Shown: positions 12,215-23,700 of the stretch, piece by piece
How the letters are laid out: every line of letters starts with the position of its first letter
Position numbering within the stretch: the stretch's first letter is position 1
Assembly (NCBI GenBank): GCA_036852015.1
Contig: JAANDG010000031.1
Coordinates: forward strand, 458,350-522,349
Direction of reading: 5' to 3'
DNA length: 64,000 nucleotides
Source of the DNA: Pelodera strongyloides
Taxonomy: Eukaryota; Nematoda; Chromadorea; Rhabditida; Rhabditidae
Position numbers and translations under genes: made by a program
Notes under the pieces: generated by a model
Seen by the model: the letters and a program-made list of their open reading frames with translations, nothing else
Databases searched by the model: none
What the model was told of the DNA's origin: nothing

Positions 12215-15200
12215 CATCGGGTCCAATTTGCATATGAGCCGGTAGTCGTGGCAACTGAGATGGTGGTCGTGGTAAAGTTCTCCGTTTCCGTATTACTGTA
12301 GTCGCTTTAGCAGAAGCGGGTGATGTGGTTGTTGTCGTACTGCTAGTCTCGGCGCACTGGATCACTAAAATACAGATACGGTCATACGGTGTTATTTAAT
12401 AAATAAATACTGTGATGCAACTCGTCGGGTTTAAAAAAAAGTATTCCACAACTTGGAATGTACCTATGCATTTCCCTATCTTCTTCGGAATCTATATCTA
12501 TGAGCTACCAAACTCATGAGAATCAAAAACATCCATGATTCTAGGCTAGACCCAGCTATCAATTTCTTCAACGCAAACCAATCACTCTGGCTGATCCTCT
12601 TTAGCTACGGCACAGTTATTTCATTTCCCCCACAAAGCAATATTCACATTTCACCAAACCACCTTCACCTTTGGGGTTACCATCTTTCTTAAAGAACATG
12701 ATGCCATGATACACTTTATCTTTACTCTCCTTTACACTTTTCCACATATTACGTTTACATTATTTATTTCTTTTTATATTTCAACACTCATTCCCAATTT
12801 ACCAACTTGTTGGTGGCAGTTTTCCAAAGGTTCAAGTCAAAGTCTAACTCTAAGGCTAACTCTAAGCCTAAGCCCAAGTGCCTAGTCTCGTCTCAGCGCC
12901 AGGCACACCCCATCTCTGCCCTCTGTTCATGTTCATGCCCAACCACCACTCAGCCGAAAAATCGCGCAAATTCTCAAAAGAAAAAGAAACACTCTTTCGA
13001 CGACGCGCTTCTTCAAAACTGTGTCTCTGTGTTTGTAATAGCAACCCGAATGCGGTCAAGGTCTCCCGGGCGCGCACGGATTTCAGTGCAACAAACAGCG
13101 CGCTTTTTGTGCTGGTCTTCCAAAAACTTTGCGAATGAGTGCCAGCTCGCGACCATGCTACCCCATCCATAAGAACAGTAAACACCGGGAGAGACCATAG
13201 TGGGGGATACGGGATCTTAATTTCAGACTTCACGGCTATATGCTGTATTTTGCGACAGGAGAGGAGAGAGAGAAACAAAACACCACGCAATATTGAACAC
13301 ACACACCATACACCGTAATAAAATACCATTTAATATTACACCACATAGACACAAATGTACCAATGTACGTTATAATATACAGCATTTGGCACAATTATTA
13401 ATTTACTAAAACGGTACACAATTATACTACACTCTGTCACAAATTATTTAATTATACCAATTACGATAAACACAGTACCCGCATCTGGTGATCGTTTACT
13501 GACGGTTGTTTCCACTTCTTTGATCTTGATCTCCTTCACCTCGGCTGGAAGAAGCACGCACTTTTCAGAGATATCTAAAATACAAAGATAGTGTACTCAT
13601 ATCAGAATTACAGAGATTACAGAGCAAGTGCAAGAAACCGGGGGGGGGGGGCTAAGCCTAAGCCGGTGAACCTAAGCGGGTTGATAAAGAAAACAACGAC
13701 ATGTCTACTGTCCAGAACAGGCTGTTTCTGCCCATACGACGACGAAAAAAACAGTAAAGACAAACATCGTACCTACACAATCTGAGCCTTTGCTGACGAT
13801 TTTTTCCAATTGCTTGACGTCCTTCGAATCCGGTGAGAGGATCGTGAACGTAGTACTATCTGAAACAAACATTTCTTGTTTTAGCAAAATAACATATTCA
13901 AATGCCACAAACAGACTGAAATTAAATACAAATAAACATTGCTATTCTACGGTCCTTTTCCAATGGATTCTAAACGTATTACAAAAATAGTAACCAATTA
14001 CAATTACAAAACTACCATACCTACAGTAACTTGACCAAATAAGGCTTTACTGCCAATTTCTCCCAATTCTTTGTTATCCTGTAATCGTGCCAATTTCTTC
14101 ACTGGGGACAGTATCGCGTAGTTGATGAAATCTAAAATACAAAGAAAATACGCTATTTTCACAACATTCAGTTCAGTAGACGGATGCAATTAGGCAATTG
14201 CTATGCCGTAATTAGGTAACCGGCGGTGTAACAACATCTGTCACCGTAAACTGGTTAACTGTATCTGTCCTTAGTTGTGCTGAGTGCCGAGGGTGCTGAT
14301 GGTACGTTAGGGCGCAAATTGACCTTAACATCAGGCTTCGGCCCAGTTGACATGAACATGGCTCAAAGCTCAAAGACAACAATAAGTCGAACTTACCACT
14401 TTTTTCAGTTTGTGGCTTAACTTCTTGGTCTGGCTTAACTCCGGGTGTCGGTACCTTGCTCACGGAATTGCCTAAATAAAGCATCAGTTAGCATTCCTAA
14501 CAATCGCGCTTACCTCTAGAAGATAAGGGAATAACCTTTAACAACCTACTCAGGTCACGCTTCGCTGGCGTGCAGTCATTTATGAAGCACGCGTGCGGCA
14601 TTCAATCCGCTGGCGTGCAGTCCGACGGACTGCATGCGTGACCAGAACAGTCCCGGTCACGCGTGCGGCAGCTATTTATGCATAGTGCCGTAAACGTGCG
14701 GAAAATGAATATTTGGCGCAGGCACCCCCTGCTGCCTACATATCAAAATAACAATAAATAAATCACTATATCAATAAAACAATGCAAACCAAACCAACAA
14801 AACAATAATTCATCAATATATTTATTCGGAACACACCTAGAAAGTCATACAAGAGCAAAAAACAATGCTAACAGCGAAGCAATATACTCATCAGTTCGAA
14901 AGAGCGCTACTCCTATAATACAAAACTTAATAAGGCACTAAAGGCTCAGCTACAAAAGCAAGGGAGAACAAGAAACACATGATTCGAACATGAATTAGGC
15001 ATTTAGCCCTTTTACGACGGTTTCCTCGCTTCTGGTTGTGAATTACTTTGTTATGTGGTCCGGAAGTCTCAATTGTCTCCGCACATCTGAAAATAACACT
15101 TACGTGATTATTATTACGTGACTATAGTGCACATGGCATTGATATTGGACTCACGATACTACATTATGCCAAAGACCGTTTTTGTTTCGAAATGAAATTG

Positions 15201-17384
15201 AGGAGTATCGTATGCTACTACCAAGACGATGCATTATTTACCACAAATATACATTAATGCTATACGGTGCACAGCGTACAATGTTAGAGGAATTGTGCAC
15301 GTTTCTTTAATAGACCAAAAAATAAAACATTCTTACCCATATCATACTGTTCCACTGGATCTTGCCTTCCACCAATCTGCAGAACATCGCTCGTTTCTTA
15401 ATGTGCCGAAGAGCGGAAGAAACAGACATGAGCGAACTAAATAGAAATTTACCAATACCAAGTAAAACGCCAACTACAGAGCGATATCCGATATCTACGG
15501 CGGAAAAAGGCGCAGCATAACTCGATATCTCTGGTATAGATAGATAATGTTAAGCAATGTTCTATGAGGCATTTTTCTTCAGAAAATTAACGACGGGTGC
15601 CGACCGACACCTTTCCACATCATTAAGGACACTACCGCACAACACTGCAATTAAAGAAATAAATAAAAAAGAAGTACCTGGCGATGAAAGAGGAAAGTTG
15701 GAGCATCGGAGTGGACATAGTCGAGTGGATCTAGTCGAAGATCTGAAACGGAAAATATAAAAAAAAAATCGGTTTTTTTTTCTGCAAGAAAAGCACGTTG
15801 CTTTGGCTTGGTGGTTAACTAACGTGAATAAAAATGAGCAGGCTGTCATACGACACCCGCAAAAACAACTAATGGTAACATACGACCAAAATGTGCGTAG
15901 GCTAGGCACAACAAGAAAACAACTTACGTAGTACGAAAATCGAGTACTTCTCATAAATCGACCAGGAAGTTAAGTTCCGAGGCATTTAACAACCTAAAAA
16001 AATTACTGAAAATAATGTAGTCCTAATTAAAGGAGTCAATGTTCATAACTAAAATGCGATAGAAAGTGTGTATACTTCAATACCCACAAATGCCATGGAC
16101 AATATTAGTAACACTCATGTAGAAAACGAAGTATCGGCTATGCTAATTGTAAAGAAGACGCACTTACTGCTTAACATTCTTCTTCCAAAGCCCATTCTTC
16201 GTTGGTGTCACCGTTGGTCTCTCTTTGTTGCTCGTGGGCACTTGATATTCGTCATACCTGCTTAACAAAACATTAGAACAACAATAAATAAGCAAATTAA
16301 ACCAGCAAACGGAAAGAAATGTAAATAAACAACAATTCGTAGAAAATTTAAAAAAAAAATACGAGCGCGCATTTTCCCAAAACTGCAAAATGCACGGTTA
16401 CTGCGAAAAAGGCGGCACGCGTGCCCATGCGTCCGCTTCCAAAAAAAGCACGCATGCCGCATTGAAGACGGCACGCGTGCTTTTTGACTTAAATGACCGC
16501 ACGCCAGCGTAGAGACAGCCATGTAGGAATCCTTTTCAACTTCAACACAACAGTACAAGTTCAGAACAGCCTATAGTTTAATATGAACGTGACCTCACCA
16601 AGAAAAGTTTCATACCGACCTTCATTCAACTTTGCGCTATCAGTGTCCTTCTCGGAAGCAATTTCCATTTTAACTCGCTCAAGTTGAAGATCTAAAAAGG
16701 ATAATCTAGAAATTCTAGATAAACGTTGTTAATCTGAAAAAAAAAGAAAAAGAAAAAAGAAACATTTTTACTGTCTTCTACACATTCGGGATTTTTGTGG
16801 AGAAAATGGTTATTGCGCTGTCCCTGCCATTGTGCAAGACGAAAAAGCGAGTAAGTACAATAATTGAATGTTTTTCACTTTCTACCCTTTCCTTTAGCTT
16901 AGCCAATATATACATCCACATCCACATAAAGAAAACCAAAAAGCGCTATCCAATGAACGAAACGACCCTTTACATGATATTAAGAGTCCTAGAAACATTA
17001 CACTTTTGCCAACTAACAATAAATTCAAGTATCAAACAGTTGATGCGAAATACCGGCCAGTTTCTTGAAACACATCGAATACACCAGCATTTTTATGCAG
17101 CTTATGCAAATGAACATAAATTAGAATAAAAAAATCGAGTTAAACTCGAGTAACTTTGCATAAATACGTAAGAATTCAGTTGTCCACGATGCGTTTCAAA
17201 AACCGGCCGGTATTTCACTTTAAACATAACAACTTGTTATAATGCAGTACGTTTAGAGCAACAAATCAGAATTCTCACAGTATTTCGCATAATCCGACAG
17301 TGTCGGATTATGCGATACTCTGTCGTTGTCACTGTCACATTTCTTATTTTCTTTGTCACCTTGAGAGTCCGATGCCGATGCCAT
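12215..17384 (-). CDS. unrecognised low-complexity protein from a chain of small exons (3' end not found)
   Basis: Start ATG at 17384 (MASASDSQGDKENKK), 11 nt behind an AG acceptor. Exons whose phases join: 17384-17279, 16691-16616, 16257-16168, 15742-15678, 15396-15337, 14471-14397, 14131-14021, 13859-13773, 13574-13479, 12364-12215; about 305 codons, open at the 3' end. The product is Lys/Glu/Ser/Thr-rich and probably disordered: YDEYQVPTSNKERP, then two related modules (NYAILSPVKKLARLQ and FTILSPDSKDVKQLE) and a weaker third (KCVLLPAEVKEIK), then a Thr run and a basic Pro-rich stretch (RKRRTLPRPP). From 15396 on, the boundaries are mostly phase 1. Extra exon-like pieces near 15940, 15085 and 14264 do not fit the frame and may be alternative. 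A phase-compatible but odd hydrophobic frame at 11652-11379 could be the last exon. No family recognised. Confidence 0.5.
12836..12876 (-). repeat. degenerate interstitial (TTAGGC)n telomere-type repeat
   Basis: The plus strand shows six-base-spaced variants of TAAGCC (CTAACTCTAAGGCTAACTC then TAAGCCTAAGCC). A further weak trace (GCTAAGCCTAAGCC) occurs at about 13650. TTAGGC is the usual nematode telomere unit. Confidence 0.55.
14555..14705. repeat. CpG-rich palindromic element with GCACGCGTGC cores
   Basis: A compact GC-rich island in AT-rich intron DNA. It is built from repeated GGTCACGC, GCTGGCGTGCAGTC and GCACGCGTGCGGCA motifs, several in opposite orientations. A related block (CGGCACGCGTGC, CGCACGCCAGCG) lies at 16395-16505 in another intron of the same gene. 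Both look like copies of one short inverted-repeat element. Confidence 0.55.
16395..16505. repeat. second CpG-rich palindromic element with GCACGCGTGC cores
   Basis: It shares GCACGCGTGC and CGCTGGCGTGC-type motifs with the block at 14555-14705. It lies in the intron between the exons at 16691-16616 and 16257-16168. Confidence 0.5.
17038..17224. mobile_element. MITE family A copy
   Basis: Inverted repeat of about 185 bp. The left arm is GCGAAATACCGGCCAG; the right arm is GGCCGGTATTTCACTTTAA. The centre has the family marker AAATGAACATAAATTAGAAT. It sits in the first intron of the unrecognised minus-strand gene. Confidence 0.85.
17285..17315. repeat. perfect 15-bp-arm palindrome inside a coding exon
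   Basis: TCGCATAATCCGACA and its exact reverse complement are separated by one base. The palindrome lies in the first coding exon of the minus-strand gene, ending 6 nt from the exon's splice donor at 17279. Confidence 0.9.
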
Positions 17385-17460
17385 AATGTTGGACCTAAAT
17401 AAGAGGAAAATTAGAAACAGCTAGCGCCGCTATCCCTTACCAGCCACTTTTCTTTGTCGA

Positions 17461-17532
17461 GCGTTCGTGGTGTAATGGTTAGCATGGATGCCTTCCAAGC
17501 ATTCGACGGGGGTTCGATTCCCCCCGAACGCA
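17461..17532 (+). tRNA. tRNA-Gly (anticodon UCC)
   Basis: 72 nt cloverleaf including the discriminator base. The acceptor arm pairs GCGTTCG with CGAACGC. A box: TGGTGTAATGG. Anticodon stem ATGC/GCAT encloses the loop CTTCCAA, giving anticodon TCC. B box: GGTTCGATTCC. A T run follows closely (TTGTTTT), as expected of a Pol III terminator. No intron. It pairs with a near-identical inverted copy at 17874-17945. Confidence 0.96.
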
Positions 17533-17873
17533 GAATTGTTTTGCGATTTGCGCAATTAATTCAGTATTCGATAGTCTAAATGTACAAATTGCAGAACGGT
17601 TCGAGCAATGGTCTCTCCATTTTGGGATGTCCAGTCTAATATTCAAAGTGGTAGACACGTGCCGAAATAAAGATATAGAAATATACTTATTGTATAGAGG
17701 GAGTTTGAAAAGCTCGGCACTTGTCTACCGCTTTGAAATTGGTACAAAGCTGAGTTACGACGGATGTTTGGTTATCACCGAAAGCAGAACAGTTCTGCAA
17801 TTTGTGCACTTATACTACCGAATACTGAATAGAAACAAAAATACATATAAATGCGAAAATCTCAAAACAATTC

Positions 17874-17945
17874 TGCGTTCGGGGGGAATCGAACCCCCGT
17901 CGAATGCTTGGAAGGCATCCATGCTAACCATTACACCACGAACGC
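17874..17945 (-). tRNA. tRNA-Gly (anticodon UCC), inverted second copy
   Basis: Reverse-complement copy of the tRNA at 17461-17532, with the same acceptor stem, CTTCCAA anticodon loop and B box. The two genes are about 340 bp apart and convergent. Their 3' flanks are also related, so the locus arose by inverted duplication. Confidence 0.96.
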
Positions 17946-18431
17946 ACGGCAAAGAAAACTTGCTGAAAAGGGATAGCGCGACAGACAATCTACACACGGG
18001 AAGGCAAACTAGAAAGGAAATACGCAAGAAATGCATTAAAATAAATGACTTTTACCTTATCTCGAGAGTATTATTTTTTATCGAATCGCAGTGTTCGCAA
18101 TTTCATTCTAATTTATTTACTGCATTTCAAATCCCACCGAAAACACCCAGACCCAGACCCAACGTGGTATCCCCTAAACAACACCCCTCAAAATTACTGT
18201 AACACCTGGAAATCGAGTATAACACGAGGTTCACGATACAAGGCTATTTGTTGACCAGCACACGGCGCCCACTGAAAACTATTAAAGAAAACTTATATTA
18301 TTCAGATTAACTGCAAAAAATTTTATACGGCTCGGCCAATGATCTGAAGTTCTATTGCTCAATGAACCCCGCCTAATAACAAGAAAAATCCATTCAAATT
18401 TACTTCCAAACGCCCAAATATCCAAACTTAC

Positions 18432-20088
18432 TATTCGACATAATGGACAACGAACTACAAGGCAGTGGAATCAATTATTCTGTCGAGGTATACAAATCAC
18501 TTATGACAAAACGTAAAACGAAACAAATTCTAAAGAGGCGCGTGATATTAATACCAGAGGCTATTTTGGATTTTCGTAAATTTAGCAAAGTTCAGTAGTT
18601 CAGTTACACATCAAACCGGTTAAGATCAGCTAAAAAAGTGAAACCAACAATCCATAAAATCGTATACTTTGCATCTACATGAAAATTTCGAAGTAATCTC
18701 GACTCTTTTGTAACCGCCCAAATGCCAACGTTGAAATTTTCAGTTAAGAACAGCCAAAAATACATGAAAATTTCGAAGTAATATCGACTCTTTTATAACC
18801 GCCAAAATTGTAATAACTATTACTTGCTTAGATACTTTTCCAAGTATCTAAGAAAGTAGTAGTCGTACTTCGAGTATTAAGTATTAAGCACCAAAGTACC
18901 CTACACACAAACAGTGATCTAATAGTATTTAAACTCAGTACCTCGGCAGCATCCCAATCGAGTCCAGCATCCAGGAGATGACCACCGATCTCCGCGTTTT
19001 GGTCGTACAGTAAGCTAAATTATTCATATTTCAAATAGTCCAGACTTGACAAGTCTGGATTGTCTGGAAAACTGCATTCTCATACATTTGATGCAAATAA
19101 AATCTTGTTAAAACTCATAGAACGGCACACATAATTGCACTTGCACATCGTATACGAGAATGCTCTAGTCCATGTCCAGTATACGTTCAAAACAATGTGG
19201 AACGCTTTAATCATGATACTACGAGTGCAGCAGTACTTATATACTTATACAACAAAAGATCACGTAAGGAACACTATTTAATATAAAATTATTCTAACAC
19301 TTCAGGGAATGCATCTACATCCTTGCCAATGCGCACAATTTACTCGGGGAAACACATGAAGTGAATAATGTAGCGCGAAAGGTTTGATTTCTTCAATTTG
19401 TTTCCATATTTTCGTTTTGGTTTCTTATTTCGTTCCCATATTCGTTATGTATATAATGACCCGAACAAATACACATTCGACATTCACACTCTATATTTAA
19501 CGGAAAACTGAAAACGAAACGACCAAATGATCCGAAAGTACGCCATTTTCACTTATTTTCTCATGTAACTTATCTTTGCCACGCATCGTTTATCCGCGAC
19601 TATTTTATTCAACTTCACAATCAGTTTATTGTCCTCATCATCTATGTACAACCAAATCTTGATTATGATTGTCTAGTGCTTCTTACTCTCTCAAACTAAT
19701 GCCTTTTTTTCCAACTTCTCAGACCCACCTTTTGAGAACAAGCTGGTCGATAAGCAGTCTAGGCGCAAAAGTCTTCCTTTTGACACTTTACTTATTTATT
19801 AAGTAACATCGATATACGCATCACATATGACCAATTTTCTATTTCTTTTATCCATACGATCACTCTATGAACAAATAGGCACTAATCAAACGATAACAAA
19901 ACTTTCAAATAAGTGCGATACTCCTCTCCTCGCCGTATGAAAAAAACCGATGTGACTTACCTGGTTAACGGAGACACGCGTTCAGAATAATAGGGAATCC
20001 TGCGAGGTGAAAACCTATTAATCCAACAGTTCCACGTTCCACCTTCGGTCTTCCGCGCCAAACTCAAGCCTCCGCCTAGCGTCTAACC
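18432..20088 (-). other. possible 5' non-coding exons of the gene starting at 17384
   Basis: Three segments have good splice signals: 20088-19961 (donor CCAG|GTAAGT), 19014-18942 (acceptor ATTTAG, donor GAG|GTACTG) and about 18480-18435 (donor ATA|GTAAGT). The first two join in phase in one open frame (ending LDAGLDWDAAE), but that frame is preceded by TAG without an ATG and meets a stop two codons into the third segment. I therefore read them as 5' UTR exons or a small unrecognised transcript. No similarity recognised. Confidence 0.25.
18677..18808. repeat. direct repeat of about 48 bp
   Basis: TACATGAAAATTTCGAAGTA followed by ATCTCGACTCTTTTGTAACC-like sequence appears twice (about 18677-18725 and 18761-18808) with only a few differences, in non-coding DNA. 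Confidence 0.8.
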
Positions 20089-20776
20089 TACAAAATGGAA
20101 ATATAATTATTCTGTAAATCTTGAATTAAATAAAAATATCCTACCATAACATCATACATACAAATATTAGTACAGTAAAAATCAATACTTCATTGAACCC
20201 ATAATTCATACGCATAAAAGGTAAACACTGTGCCCAAAAACACACAAAGATTCATTCAAATCAAAGTCGTTGTAAAATTTATTCTGCATGTAAGAAAGAG
20301 TACAACATTACAAAACAATGCACAAAATAGCAACTCCTATACACAAGAAAAAAAACTAGGAATATATACAACGGAACTAAAAAGACGAAAACCATCACAA
20401 CTCACAACGTACTGACCACGGCATAAATATGAATAAATCCGTTCCACATTAACTCTGTTATTCTCTCATTCCTCTTAATAACTAACGATAAATCATTGAA
20501 CATCACCTCCAAACTAGTAATCACTTATATCAAGCGAAGCAAAACCAATATTTACTTCTTTATCAACTATCAATCAATCCGTATTCCCGGATACACTCTA
20601 AATAGCTCAAAAATTCAGCATCACACTTTAGCAATGTGTAATAAATTTGTGCAAGTGTCTAAAATGGCTTATCCATTCAAGTTACCAATTTACTTCAAAT
20701 CATATAAATACGTGCTCATAACGAACATACGAGGGCAAAATAAAACCTTAACCTAATTCCCTAAGTTAATTTATAC

Positions 20777-23700
20777 CTAATCACTTTCCGAGCTCTCTGT
20801 TTGTAGGAGATGAACCACCGGATCCAAATTTACCTGAACATCGTTTATATAACGATGTTGTAGACAATGTTTTGCCGTAGCACGTTTCTCGGGAGCGTAG
20901 TGAAGCATGGCCTACAAATAATTTGCGCGCAAATATCAAGTAATCCTACACGCGTTCCCAAGTACTATCATCATATGGTTCTATCGGTTGCCGTTGTTGT
21001 TCAATAGTTAAGCAGGTAATTAATGTCATTAAATTTAAACCATATATGAACCAAATTACACCAACTGAAGATAGTCGTCCTTTTACCCGACAACATAAAA
21101 AATATTAAGGTTACTCGAATCTCGAATATAGCTATTCAACCGTTTAAAACCATCAACCATTTTCCAGAAAATCCGTATATTACTTCAATAAGTGAATGCC
21201 AATTTGCCAATAACACTGAACCTTTTTACACAAGCCGATATCTTAGAAATCCACACCTTCAATAAGTGAATTCCATCAAAATCGAGTGGTTCAACAGCCT
21301 TTGCCAGCTCCAGATCATTGGGAACCCACTTGGGAAACGAGGCTTGGTAGTCGGGGAGGTGCTCCACACCAGGCCAGCTCTGTAGACAGACCAATATTAT
21401 GAAATCAATGTTGACAACAAACTACATTGTTTGCCAAAACCCAAACACTGGCCACCTGTGGCCGAATGCACGAAGAGCGGGAACCTCCCTGGGTGGGAGA
21501 ATTTGGCTATGCGTGTCCCCGATTCTTGTGATCCCTCTCTTTATCTGACCTCCCACTGGAAGGTTGGAAGCCTCCCAGCGCGTTCGTGCATACGGCCACA
21601 GAAGGAGTAAAAAATTGACAAATGTTTTAGCAATATGTTTCACCAAATCATAAAATTTCCACGGTGATTCGCAGCGTCACAACCTTTAGCTGATAAGCTG
21701 ATCAACTGTGTACGTACATCCTATGTATCCTATGCAAACTTGGTGCCAGGCTATAAATCCATGCGCAAAATTACGCATCAACCATCTCCGGATTGGCTTT
21801 GACCATCTCCGGAGGCAAATGCAAATATATAGATTTGGGTGAAACGTATCAGTGGTAATTTACGGTTCGACTCTCAACTAAGCGACCATCTCCGAAATTA
21901 CGCATGGAAATTATAGCCTGCTTGGTGCCCGTTCGGCAAGCTTTACACATTTACGCAGGATATGCGTATCCCATGCAAAATTTTCAAAGAAGGTACAATA
22001 CTGCTTTAAGCATCTAGCCCTTCTTTTCTTCCGATAAACATTTAGATTATTTAGAGTCTCACTGACAAAAATGTGGATTAATCGACATGTAAAAGCGCAC
22101 TATGAACCCTAGAAGCCGATAGAAGCATAAAAGGAATACCTCAGATGACGGAGTGCCCATAAACTTGAATATGCAAAATAGCTGGTCAATTTCCGAATCG
22201 CCCGGGAATAGACATCGGCCACTGGCCATCTCGGCGAATATGCAAGCCAAACTCCACATGTCGACGCCGGTCGAGTAGTAGCGGACTCCCAGCAATATCT
22301 AAGCATAAACATATGATAAGCAAACATTGAAACTGTATTTTCACCCTTGAATAAAGGTGCACGCTCTAGAAGCCTAAAATATTTATTTATTTAGAAACAT
22401 TCTCTTAACTTGTCCTTGTCGGCATATACTGTCAAAGAAAGGTACAAAATAAAATCTCCAAATGATGTTCAGAATATGGTTATGAAAGGCAAGACAAACA
22501 AAATTCCCAGCAATTTACAGTATAGTATAAAGGGAATGTAAAATAGGCTTTCGAGTCGATACTACTGTTAAAGCATATTGATAATAAACATAAGGCGCAT
22601 GAAAAATGTCTAATTGTAAGAATAAATCAATATACACCCAAAAAAACCACAGTCCTGGTAATTATCAAAAAAAATTATACGTAAATTAAACCGACCTCAG
22701 GCGCTCGATACCATAGAGTAATCACTTCATGTGTATACGGTCTGCTCGGTATAGAAACAGCACGGGCAAGGCCAAAATCAGCCAATTTTACCGTTCCTAA
22801 ATTTACGTTCGATTATTTAGAGTCCCATTAGTCTTAAAGCGAAATACGGGCCGGTTTTGAAACGTATCGTGGACAAATGGATTCTTATGTATTTATGCTA
22901 ATTTGCTCGAATTTAGCTCGATTTTTCATTCGAATTTATGTTCATTTGCATAAGAATGCTGGTGTACTCGATACGTTTCAAAAACCGGCCGGTATTTCGC
23001 TTTAAGGTCTCCGAATTCCCCAATTCCTGTTCCTTTAATTTTTCACGACCACCCAACCGCCAACGAAGTAAACTTTGTATATTCGATGCGAAAGCTAGTT
23101 GGCTAGTTCGAACAGTCATTTGAAGAGAAAAACAGAACATTTCTATTGGTCATAGCATAAAACATCCCGCCAAATGATCCGTAATGCATTGTACGCAAAT
23201 TAGTCTAAATCACCTCCCCAAAATTTTGAGATGCGGACCTAATTTACTCCCTGCTACTGATTGAAAATTAAAATAATAAAAGATAAACGGATACCTTTGT
23301 TATCCACGAGTATATTCTGTGGTTTCAAATCCCGATGGATTACACGTCGTGTGTGACAATAAGCCAATGCTTGTAACAGTTGGAAGAGGAAACTCTGAAA
23401 GAAATGGATTTACTTTTTTTTAGATCTTAGATCATCGTAAACGTGACAAGACCCCAAATAGTAACGTTAAAGGGAATGTCAAGCCGGTTTTGCATGTTGG
23501 GCTCAATAATCGGTTTATTTATTGTAGGTAAGAAAAGTGAAAACCAAAATAAACAAAATCTTTTGGATAAAAAGAAAAACAATTTCAAACCCCTCCAGAA
23601 AATGTCTTCACCATAGTATTTCGGATTTTGGCTTCAGACCAATGTATTCACTGAAGCCACGGCGTGTTTGAACAGAGGGCGCGACGCACTCCAACTGCGG

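Noticed and set aside
15917..15960. Exon-like segment with a strong GTAAGT donor
   Set aside because: Including it forces a stop in the next exon; the flanking exons join in phase without it.
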